This document shows, piece after piece, positions 12,495-22,559 of a stretch of DNA of 64,000 nucleotides (position 1 is the stretch's first letter; each line of letters opens with the position of its first letter). Origin of the DNA: Annona cherimola (Eukaryota; Streptophyta; Magnoliopsida; Magnoliales; Annonaceae); NCBI GenBank assembly GCA_030490835.1, contig CM059971.1:99104595-99168594 (forward strand), in the 5' to 3' direction. A program made the position numbers and the translations under genes. Below the pieces are notes generated by a model. The model saw only the letters and a list, made by a program, of their open reading frames with translations, ran no database searches and was not told where the DNA came from.

Positions 12495-12728
12495 AAAAAA
12501 TGTCAAGTTAAAACTTTTTATTTTTCACAACTATCATATTTTTTAATTATTTTTTCACATTTTCCTATACAAGTACCCTACTTTTCAATCATTTCTACAC
12601 AACTAACCTATCTATTTTAACTTTATCATCTTTACTACTCATCATTACCCCTATCATATCACATAATTTGACAATTTTTACTCTTCAAAACTTTTCATCA
12701 AAAACTTTACTCATTCCCAAACACACCC
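12495..12728. mobile_element. MITE of the GTGTGTTTGG family, left end shortened
   Basis: Read on the minus strand it begins GGGTGTGTTTGGGAATGAG and matches, over most of its length, the elements at 41924-42184 and 56054-56324. Shared phrases include TATCATATCACATNATTT and CTAACCTATCTATTTTAAC. The distal terminus seen in the other copies is missing here, so this copy looks truncated next to the 12129-12455 MITE. Confidence 0.5.
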
Positions 12729-13332
12729 AATGTCAAGAGCATGGAGTCAACAACTGGTCGTCCGATAGCACAAACGGCAAGCTGCTGCGACCTTCAGAGA
12801 ACTAGAGGGTGCAGCAGCTCCTCAGGTATTTCCCTCCTTGGGGTCGTCAGCCAATGGTCCATTTACGCTAAGCTGAAGCAGGTCTTGATACATTTTCTTC
12901 CACTTTTGGACCATTTGTGGTGCTCTATTGCAGTCTATTCTTAATCTTTCTACCTCCACTAGCTAACACAGCTTCCATAACCAGCTACAACATTAGTCAC
13001 CTGCAAACCGTGTTCAGAGAGAGTTTCACCAGCGATCTCCTTTTCAGTATTGAATAGACTTTTTCGTAAAAATAAAAAGATAAATTAGAAAAAGATTAAT
13101 TAACCATTTTTTTGGAAAAAATCATGTGTGAATCTATCATGCAAAATGATTCAAAGAAATCCACCAGAACATAGATAATCACGAAGGAGAATCAGTACTT
13201 GCAAAGGGATGACTTTGATAGATCCATCTTCTGCACCTAAAATTAACAGCGAGTCATCATCATTAGATGTTAAGCAAGTGAGAGCTCGATAATGTGCACG
13301 CCACTTCCTAAGAAGTTTGCCGCTTGCAATTT

Positions 13333-13602
13333 TGTTGGGAACAGAGGCTAGAAGAGAGCAGGAAGAAAAATGAAGTAAGCTGCTAATTCTCTTATTTCAT
13401 CTTCTCTTGGATTCCTATCAGAAAACAACTATCATATGCCTATATATATAGGCTTACACTGAAACAAAAATGACATAATTTCAGGAGATTTATTAGATAA
13501 CAGAACCCACTAACAATTAACCATGAAACAGAAACTCATAATTTTAGAAAACTACTAACAAACTCCACAAATCCTGGTCAATCTTTGAATCACATCTCAA
13601 CA
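13333..13602 (-). repeat. 3' LTR of the copia element
   Basis: A 270-bp copy of 17745-18014 with six transitions between the two. The last codons of the polyprotein frame and its stop (13590-13592) lie inside this LTR. Confidence 0.93.
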
Positions 13603-16600
13603 TTCCCTCTTGATTCAAAATTGCAGATGCCAAGTAACTTTCTAAAGTAACAGAACTTGTCTTTTGATAAAGCCTTGGTAAGTATGTCTGCCATTTGTTC
13701 ATCGATGTCGTAGTACTTCAAGACTATTTCTTCCTTAGCAACAAGGTCACGAATGTAATGATGACGAAGCTCGACATGCTTTGTTATGCTATGAAATGTT
13801 GGATTCTTTGTCATGGAGATAGTTGCCTTGTTATCACAAAATATCTCTGTTGCTCCTATCTGTTGTTGTTGAAGATCAGATAACATTCTTCTTAGCCAAA
13901 TGGCTTGACAAGCTGCAGAGGCAGCTGCAATATATTCTGCTTCTGAAGTTGATAGTGCCACTGTTGCTTGCTTCTTTGAGCTCCAAGTGATCACTCCTGA
14001 TCCTAGAGTGAAAACATTTGCTAAAATGCTCCGTCTATCATCCAATGATCCTGCCCAATCGCTATCCGTGAACCCACATAATCTGAAATTAGAGGCTTTA
14101 GAGTACCAAATTCCATACTCAAAAGTTCCTGCAATATAGCGCAAGACTCGCTTTGCAGCTCCATAATGAACCTTTGAAGGTTGTTGCATAAACCTGGAAA
14201 TAACACCAACAGGAAATGCAATGTCGGGTCGAGTATGAGTTAAGTAAATCAGTCCTCCAACCAAGCTTCTGAACCTTCCAGCATCTGCTATTTCTACTCC
14301 ATCTTCAAGCTGCAATTTTTCATTAATATTCATGGGTGTAGTTGCAGGCTTACAAATAAGCATGCCAAATTTACTCAGAATATCTTCGGCATATTTTCTT
14401 TGTGAGATAAAGATCCCATCTTCAGCTTGATGTACTTCAAGGCCAAGAAAATAGTGTAATAAACCCATATCTGACATTTCAAATTCACTCATCATTTGAG
14501 ACTTAAATTCATTCACAAGAGAATTAGAAGAACTAGTATAAATGATATCATCAACATAAAGACAAATAATGATGAGATCACTTTTACCTTCCTTCTTCAC
14601 ATACAAGGTGGGCTCATTTTTACTTCTCACATACCCTTTTTTCTGAAAATACCCATCAATCTTGCTATACCAAGCTCGGGGAGCCTGCTTCAATCCATAT
14701 AATGCCTTCTTCAGCTTGTACACCTTTGTTTCATCACCTTTCTTTATGAATCCCTCTGGCTGTGTTACGTAGACCTCCTCTTGTAAATCTCCATTGAGGA
14801 ATGCTGACTTGACATCAAATTGATAAACAAGTCAATGCAATTGTGCTGCTAGTGCTAGAACAGTTCTTACAGTTTCAAAGCGAGCTACTAGAGAGAAAGT
14901 TTCTTCAAAATCAACACCTTGTTGTTGTGCGTATCCTTTTGCCACAAGACGAGCTTTGTGCTTTTGTATGCTTTCATCTGCTGCAAATTTTGTCTTGAAC
15001 ACCCATTTCAAGCTAATTGCATTTTTGCCTTCTGGTAAGTCAACCATCTCCCATGTTTTATTCTTCTCGATAGCTTGCATCTCTTCCACCATTGCTTTTT
15101 GCCACACTTCTTTTTCAGCTGCTTCACCATAATGTATAGGATCTGAAATAGTAAGAGCAAATTGACAAGATTCATATATGTTAGCCAAAGATCTATACTT
15201 GCACGGTGGAGTCTCATTTGAAGACTCCTCAGGAGAAGAGCTGCTGCTTAGTGATGCTGAAGTTGATGTATCTTGCGTGGCTGTGGAGGAATCAGTAGAT
15301 GAACTTGTAGGAGTTGGCTGTTGTCTTCCATCTAAAGAGACTTCAATTGGAATCTCTTGCTGCACCTGCTCTTTACCCCAATCCCAGCTTACACTTTCAT
15401 CAAATATTACATCTCTTCTAATTAAAATCTTTGCACTAAGAGGATTATACAGTTTATATGCTTTGGATTGAGTACAATAACCAATAAAAATGCATTTTTC
15501 AGATTTTTCATCAAGCTTTTATCGAACTTGAGAATTATTCAAAGCATAAGCAACACACCCAAAGACTCTTAAGTGACTTACAGATGGTTTCCTTTCATGC
15601 CATTCTTCATATGGAGTTTGATTCATGACAGCCCTTGTTAGTGAGAGATTCAATAAATAGACAAATGTTGCTACAACTTCTGCCCAAAATTGATTTGAAA
15701 GACCCCTTGCTTGTAACATGCTTCTTGCCATTTCCACAGTAGTTCGATTTTTCCGTTCAGCGACACCGTTTTGCTCTGGAGTGTAAGGGGTTATTAACTC
15801 CCTATGGATGTCATTTTCTTCACAAAACAGATTAAATTCTTTGGATACGAACTCTCCACCTCTATCTGTTCAAAGAGCTTTCATGTGGCAGTCACTTTGG
15901 TTCTCCACCATAGCCTTAAAAATCTGGAACTTCTCAAAAGTTTCTGACTTGTTTTTTTAAAAATAAACCCAGCTCATGCGACTGTAGTCATAAGTAAATA
16001 GTAAGAAATAAAAACTCCCACCCAAGGACTCAGTTTGCATTGGTCCACATAAATCAGCATGAATTAGTTCTAAACAATTTAAGGCTCTAAAAGCTTTTTC
16101 AACAGGAAATGACTTCCTAGTTTGCTTGCCATAAATACATCCTTCACATAAATTAATTGAGCTAATTTTTGGTAATCCAAAAACCATACCTTTATCGTTG
16201 AGTAACTTCAGGCCCTTCATGTTGAGATGCCCATATCTCAAATGTCATAGCGTCGAGTTATCTTTTGCATTTGCAGTAAGAACAAAATTCTCCATGTTAG
16301 ACACATTCAATGGAAACCTCTTGTTTGAAGTCATGCTGATTTGAACCCTTTTACCTGATTTCTTATTTGTAATAACACATGTATTGTCATCAAACAAAAC
16401 GGAATGCCCTCCAGCCATCAACTGTCCAACACTCAATAAATTGTATCCTAAATCAGGCACAAATTGAACATTATGCAGTAGCTTTACCTTACCATGACTA
16501 GTTTTGATTTTCACCGTGCCTTTTCCTTCAACTTGCATCTCCTTTGTATTACCAAGCTGCACTTTTATCTTTTGTGTCTCATCAAGCTCTTGGAACAAGG

Positions 16601-17603
16601 ATTTGGTACCTGACATGTGGTTTGAACAACCACTGTCAACAAACCACACATCACTGGGTTTCGGGTTAGTATCTATGCAAGCCATAAAAAGCCTTTCTAC
16701 TTCTTCATCTTCATTTTCTGCTGCAAAATTCATCTGCTGATCTTTATACCAGCAATTAGCCTTTATATGCCCGTATCTGTTGCAATGATAACATTGAACA
16801 CCACTCCTCATGTTACCTTGCTCGTTGTACTGCCTTTGCCCCTCATTTCTTCCTCTACCTTTGCCGTTACTACCACCACGACCACCACGGAATCCTTCTC
16901 TTCCTTGACCTCTGTTTGCTAAATGAACATTTTCTCCATGGTTATTGGCCGTCTCCTTCACTTGAAGTGCCTTCTGTTCATTCTTTTCTGACCATCTATT
17001 TATTCCTGACTCATAAGCTTGAAGAGAACCCATTAGTTCATCAACTGAGAGAACTGATAGATCCTTTGCCTCTTCTATAGCAGCGACCACATGGTCAAAT
17101 TTCGGAGTTAAGCTTCTCAGTATTTTTGCAACAACTGACTCATCTGAAATTTGCTCTGCATAAGTACGCATTTGACTGACTATTGTCATTGCTCTTGATA
17201 AGAAATCAGCAATCAATTCACTATTCTTCATAAGCAAGGTTTCAATATCATGTCTTAAAAATTACAATTTTACCGTTATAACCTTTGAATCGACTTGAAA
17301 CTCCTTCTGCAAAATTGACCATGCTTTCTTTGATGTGGTTGCAGCTGCAATTTGTGAGAAGATGCTCTCGTGAACTGCTTGCTGGATAATGAACAGAGCT
17401 TTTGCATCCTTCCTTTTTATTTCTCTCATCCTTTCCTCCTCTTCTTCGTTGGGTTCTAGCACATTAACAAATCCATACTCCACCAAGTCCCGTAGCTCCT
17501 GCGATATAAGCAAAGTCTTCACCTTGATGCTCCAAAACTCATATTTCTCACCATTGAAAATTGGTATGAGTGGTGAAGAGGAAGAAAAACCAACTGCTGC
17601 CAT
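13590..17603 (-). pseudogene. Copia gag-pol polyprotein, broken by six in-frame stops
   Basis: One continuous frame of 1338 codons with no frameshift, interrupted by stops at codons 114 (17262-17264), 453 (16245-16247), 549 (15957-15959), 578 (15870-15872), 695 (15519-15521) and 924 (14832-14834). Visible parts in order: a gag region from MAAVGFSSSS; a CCHC zinc knuckle at about codons 271-284 (CYHCNRYGHIKANC); the aspartic protease DSG at about 323; the integrase HHCC zinc region after codon 453 and its catalytic core with HADLCGP, TDRGGEF and NGVAERKNRT; reverse transcriptase with the metal-binding YVDD at about 1016-1019; and RNase H with FTDSDWAG and STSEAEY. Most of the stops could arise by a single transition. 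The copy cannot make a full polyprotein. Confidence 0.95.
13603..13611 (-). other. Copia polypurine tract
   Basis: The minus strand reads AAGAGGGAA immediately before the 3' LTR, the expected place for plus-strand priming. It overlaps the end of the polyprotein frame, which runs on into the LTR. Confidence 0.85.
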
Positions 17604-17728
17604 GACTTTCGTACAACTCTCAAAAAAAAAAACTCACTCTTCCCTTTAGTGCCCGGAAGAAATATTTCACTCAACACCCAATGACCCCAAGTCTCACTTT
17701 TCACTCAATGGCCCAGTAGACAACTAAA

Positions 17729-17740
17729 GCTCTGATACCA
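17729..17740 (-). other. Copia primer binding site (initiator-Met tRNA type)
   Basis: The minus strand reads TGGTATCAGAGC four bases inside the 5' LTR, the classic plant copia primer site complementary to the 3' end of initiator methionine tRNA. Confidence 0.95.
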
Positions 17741-17744
17741 ATTT

Positions 17745-18014
17745 TGTTGGGAACAAAGGCTAGAAGAGAGCAGGAAGAAAAATGAAGTAAGCTGCTAATT
17801 CTCTTATTTCATCTTCTCTTGGATTCCTATCAGAAAACAACTATCATATGCCTATATATATAGGCTTACACTGAAACAGAAATGACATAATTTCAGGAGA
17901 TTTATTAGATAACAGAACTCACTAACAATTAACCATGAAATAGAAACTCATAATTTTAGGAAACCACTAACAAACTCCACAAATCCTGGTCAATCTTTGA
18001 ATCACATCTCAACA
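17745..18014 (-). repeat. 5' LTR of the copia element
   Basis: A 270-bp repeat whose minus strand starts TGTTGAGATGTGATTC and ends CCTTTGTTCCCAACA. It pairs with 13333-13602. The short terminal inverted repeat TGTTG/CAACA is intact. Confidence 0.93.
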
Positions 18015-18885
18015 ATCTGTACAAAACAATACAACCATACACTGACTTTCAACAAGCATCATCAATCAAGTAAAATCTCTAGCAGCAATGACAGACGCAT
18101 AAAAAGGAAAATTTTGCAAGAGAGCAACACCTCCCACAAGTAAACATTCCCAGATACACCTTCACCAATAATGTATAAGCCATCCTAGTTAGCAACAACT
18201 GGGTTGATTTGCTCAGCAGGGAAACTTCTAACCTCAGGCTGAGGCTGGAAGAGAAAAAAAATGGATTTCAGGAAAAAATGTCTTTTGGCACCAAAATTCA
18301 CCCTTTTTTTTATTGGAAGACAACATTCAATTACAATCACATTAGAACAGATTGAATCGTTAAAGGCGACAGAAATCAAGAGGTCAATATCAACATATAA
18401 AGAGGCATCCTATAATCGAGGAAAAAGAAATTAGCGTTATGCGACATCTACGTGAAGTTTGAGTCAAAATAACTAATCTCTCATCCATAGTCAGAGTTTC
18501 TTCCAAACAAGGGTACAACGATCTATAAATCATCATTGTGTAAGAATTTCACTATAAAAGAAAAAAACTCTAATCAAAGCTGCTGATCGATATCTAGTGT
18601 AGTCTCAGAAATGCCTTCAAGCATTAATTACAAGTAGAGGTTCGAAAGTTAAGAGACAATTAAATGAATATATAGACCTTGTTCCAAGACCAGTAAAGAA
18701 TGGCAGATGAAGAAGAGGCATCACGCAGCTAGGAAGAGGCGGGGAATCGCGAGCCGATGGCTGCAAGGCCGTGGGAAGGGGAAGAGCAGGAGCTGTATCG
18801 GAATAGCTCAACTCCTGAATGCGGATCCCAAAAGCTTATCCCAGCGTCTCCAGGAGAAGAGACCAGCACAGCCTCTACCTACACC

Positions 18886-21800
18886 CGATGTTTTCAAAAT
18901 CGAATTGTGAATTGAACTATTTTTTTCCGGTACAGGTCCGACCGGTTCAGCCGTTGGTTCAAACCATTTTGAACTATGATGTCAGCCTGACGTAATTACA
19001 ATATAATAATTATAGTTAATTTATTTTAATTATTTAAAAATTAAATATAAATATAAATTTTATATAATGAAAAGAAATACACATGACATTAACAACACAT
19101 TCAAGTCCATTATATTAAAATTTATTATGCAAATTAACGGAAAAATAAATCACATATACTAATCAAGATGAAATTTTAGAAATAACAATAAATTCTAACA
19201 GTTTAAAAATAGTGCATTGACCTGGAATAGGTTGAATTCTTTAATCTTTCTTCATTTTTATATGTTTAATAAGAATATCTATAATGAAATCATAAATGAT
19301 TAATAGGGCCCTACTCCTATGTAGCCAGATTACATAAAAGCAGTCCCATGTAACCCCTTCAAATTTTAAGATAATGATCTTTGATGGAAAATCAAATCCA
19401 TTCATTGTATTTAACATCGTTTGTTTAGCTAGGAGACTAAGTTTCATCCAAAGTGCATAGGTCGCATTTGCTCAAAAATATGTATATTCATGTGTAAATT
19501 ATGAAAAACACTTAGATCCATTCACACATATATTATAGTGTAATAATACTTTATAGGATCATTTATCTACATATTATTGATATTTTAGATGATTTAGATG
19601 TTGAAAAAACTACTTTAAAATTAATATTTGAATATTGAATCATTTTATTACGTTTATTTTATACATTATAGATGGGACCCATATTCGGAGAAATTAAAAA
19701 ATAATTTTTTTTTCAAAATACTAGAAATAATGTTAAAAACAATGGATGAAGTAGATTGTTTATCAACCATCAAGATTTAAAAAATAGAAGGAGTTGCATA
19801 AAAAGGGGGTTTCATAGAAGCGAGATTGTTATTAATAAAAGACAAATATAAGATATCTATAAAATTGTAACTTTACTCAACATGAAGATATTATCCACCA
19901 AAAAATAAGAGAAAATCAAGGAAAGCGTTGCATGATATTTAAATATCTAATTTACTATACAACTTATTATTCCAATAATATAGAAAAAGCAAATATATAT
20001 CAATGTTGTTAGAACCGAACCGGTGATTAAACTCATGAAGGAATTGGTCTGATTCGGACCGGTTTGAACCGGTGACGTCGTCATGACATAATTATAATGT
20101 CATAAATGTTTAATAATTTTTAATTAATTATATATTGTTGGTAAAATACTAAAATTATATATTTATAAATCCTAAATCTATATATTTTAAGCATCACAAT
20201 TAAACATGTAGCAAAACATTAATAAAAACCTATTAAAAATCTCTAAGCATGAATATTAAAAAAATTAACTCTATCAACTGACCTGATAAAATCCAAATGG
20301 GTTTGATGCTGACATGATGATCAAATAATTACCTAAAATAATACAATGAAAGATTTATAAATTACAATATAAATGATTCAACCAACATCATTTTGTCATA
20401 TTCTCAAATGCACATGACACAATTGAATAATAGATAAATTGCAATGAATAGGTACTTACTACAATGGTATAATAAAAAAACCACATACAATAATTAACTT
20501 TCACAAAAGATCATAGGACAGATCTAGCAATTTTTTGTCTTGATACTATAAATTTTTTTTTTGCAAAATGATGTAAAAAGCCTAAAAGTGGGAAGGCATA
20601 TCATATGTTTCCAATTCTTTCACTTTTTCTTAATTTTTAGCCTTTTCTTCTAAAAATCGTAATTCATAAGAACAAATCTGGAAAATATTATAGAACTGCC
20701 TAAAATAATCAATGCAGAGACAAACTATATTACTATAGTACAACTTTTTGGCAGAAATAGACTGTGAACAAAATAATTAGCATCATTTCATTATTTCAAA
20801 CTAATTACAAAATCATTAAACATAATAAATGAATTTTCAATTGTATTTTCTATGCAAAAATATGAGAAGTAATTCATGGTTGATTAGTTGATGAAAGGAT
20901 ACCAAGATTATAATGGTTTTAAGAATAAAGATGGAGGGATGTTGCTCACCGAAACCGCCGCTGTTGTTGCTTGCCAGAACTGTTGTTGTAGCTCACCGAA
21001 TGCTAGGAACCACTGCTATTGCCGATGAGGTGACCTTGCCAACATTCGAAGTGGCTGCTCTCTGGAAGCCTGAAAATGAAGAGGAAAATGACAGGGATTT
21101 GGGCGCCGGAAGCAACTAGGTCTTTTGGGACTGTTGTTGTTGCCGATGATTGTAGAATGGTTGACGAAAATGAAGAGGAAAGTTGTAAGGAGGTATGCTC
21201 TATGCAGTCACGCCTCTGTGGCCTTGTGCTATAGGTCATCGATGATCAGAGGAGGAGGACGAAATGGCGGGCAATGAGAACTTGAGCGTGCGTAACACCG
21301 AAAAATGAATCAGAACTGGGGAGGAGCATCGGAGCTAGGGTTTGGGTTTGGGGCTTTTGGGTGGGAGATCGGGAGGAGAGGGGGAACCGAAAATAAAAAA
21401 TCTCTGATTTGTGGCAGACTGGCAGTGCTCGAGCTGTTTTTTACTTTTTTCCTAAAGCGCAGCTGCTGAACCGGTCGGTTTCGGTTCGACCGAAAATCTA
21501 GTTTGACCACCGGTTCATCAGTTTGCATGGTTTAAAGGCATTAGACTGAACGGAATGTAAACGACCTAGATCCCAGTTGAATCGGCCGGTTCGGTTTGGG
21601 TCCGATCGGTTCTGACAACACTGATATATACTAATCCACAACATGGAAAAACATTGCATGGTATTTAAAAATTAAATAATATAAAATACAGCAACGTATG
21701 CATATTCAGTAGCTAGCTCGAATGAGAGAACAGAGCAACGATGGTGGATTTGAAAATTGCACATGAGCTTACCTTGTTGCTAGTGATGATGTCAGGGAAG

Positions 21801-22365
21801 GGAAGAAGAGAACCCTTTTTATTGCTAGAATGGGAAACAGTGAGAGGGAAACAAAACGATGGCACTGCTTGTCGCTATTTCGGCTGCCATTCGCAGTTGT
21901 TGTTAAAAGATGGCGGCTTGAGATGAAGAAGGTGACTGAGAAGAAACTGATGTAGCTGCTTGTTTAATAATGGTGGTTGGATATAAGAAATCGATGGTGC
22001 TTGGTGATGAAGGTTGCTGCCAAAAGACGATGCGCCAACTGATTGGCAGCAAAGCTCGTCAGTTGGTGGTTTAAAAAACCCTACTCGCATGCTGAAAGGG
22101 GTGAGTAGGAATAGGGGATGTGGCGGGGAGTTTGGCTTTGGAAGGGTCCACTGGATGCTTTTCTTTTTTTTTAAAAAAAAAAAAAAGGAAAACCCATTGA
22201 ACTAAACTGTGGTCCCACCGATTTTTACAGTTCAATCGAATGGTTCAATCGGTTCGAACAGTTTTCTCCAAAAACCATAAACTGGTTCCAAACCGGACCG
22301 TGATTCTACTGGTTCACGGTTTGACTGGTCGAACTGGATAATCTGGTCTAGTTTTCCAAACACTG
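18886..22365. mobile_element. Outer hAT-like element in exon 1 of the RID3 pseudogene
   Basis: Flanking 8-bp sequences CCTACACC (18878-18885) and CCTGCGCC (22366-22373) match at 6 of 8 positions. The ends are weakly inverted (CGATGTTTTC and CCAAACACTG). Both subterminal zones are dense in CCGGTTCAGCC / GGTTCGAAC / ACCGGACC motifs. Removing the element plus one duplication copy joins ATGGCGCAG to GTAGAGGCT in frame, which fixes the borders independently of the TIRs. No transposase was recognised. It contains a repeat related to 63570-64000 at about 19312-19740, a second hAT-like element (20001-21623), and a GC-rich zone at 21730-22140. Confidence 0.8.
20001..21623. mobile_element. Inner hAT-like element nested in the outer one
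   Basis: The ends CAATGTTGTTAGAACCGAAC and, on the complement of the right end, CAGTGTTGTCAGAACCG form an inverted repeat. Flanks ATATATAT (19993-20000) and ATATATAC (21624-21631) match at 7 of 8. Subterminal ACCGGTT repeats resemble those of the outer element. A GC-rich block (about 20930-21440) on the minus strand looks like a plant 5' leader, with CCCAAACCCTAGCTCC near 21330, followed by short open frames only. No catalytic hAT motifs were seen. Confidence 0.75.
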
Positions 22366-22426
22366 CCTGCGCCATTGCCTCTATGTTTCAACAACTGCCA
22401 CGCTTGTCTTGTAAGGTTTTAATTCA

Positions 22427-22542
22427 AGGGTTTTTAATTTTTTGTTACATGGGCCAAGGTGGCGCGACTGTAACCGCGTCTGTCTTGTCATACAGCCAAC
22501 GTTGGCTTATGCTCTTTTGGTTGGCCCATTCACTCAGGCCCA
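22427..22542 (-). promoter_or_regulatory. Telo-box and site II cluster upstream of the RID3-like pseudogene
   Basis: Going upstream from the ATG at 22375 there is a telo-box (AAACCCT on the minus strand, 22427-22433). Three TGGGCC/GGCCCA site II cores follow at 22450-22455, 22523-22528 and 22537-22542. In plants the telo-box plus site II combination is characteristic of ribosomal-protein and ribosome-biogenesis gene promoters, which fits the RID3/WDR18 identity. Activity today is unknown. Confidence 0.6.
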
Positions 22543-22559
22543 ACTCATTCTGTTGGGGT

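Larger units (their letters stand above)
13333..18014 (-). mobile_element. Ty1/copia LTR retrotransposon, complete but defective
   Basis: Two 270-bp LTRs, each TGTTG...CAACA, bound a 4.1 kb interior with a primer binding site, one gag-pol frame and a polypurine tract, all on the minus strand. By eye the LTRs differ at 6 of 270 positions, all transitions (about 97.8% identity). The element sits two bases inside exon 3 of the RID3-like pseudogene. Flanks read AGAT before the 5' LTR and AAATT after the 3' LTR, so the 5-bp target duplication (probably AGATT) is imperfect. Domain order gag, protease, integrase, reverse transcriptase, RNase H is the copia order. The lineage within copia is not resolved. 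Confidence 0.95.
12822..22375 (-). pseudogene. RID3: RID3/WDR18 (IPI3)-like WD40 protein pseudogene, split by two transposons
   Basis: In plants RID3, the homologue of WDR18/yeast Ipi3, is a WD40 protein tied to ribosome biogenesis. Exon 1 starts with ATG at 22373-22375, is cut by an hAT-like element after ATGGCGCAGG, and resumes at 18877 with VEAVLVSSPGDAGISFWDP; it ends LYWSWNK at 18678 followed by GT. Exon 2 (18244-18131) reads PQPEVRSFPAEQINPVVAN, then VYLWE. Exon 3 begins at the AG at 18017-18018, is cut by the copia element after two bases, and resumes below 13333 as ASGKLLRKWRAHYRALTCL...GAEDGSIKV to 13199. A further block (13051-12967) reads LQVTNVVAGYGSC. The C-terminal coil (12956-12822) reads MVQKWKKMYQDLLQL and ends in TGA. 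Exons and introns are kept, so it is a genomic copy, not a processed one. Disabling changes: TAG at 18729-18731, TAG at 18185-18187, and loss of the later WD repeats at about 12957-12966. Confidence 0.9.
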
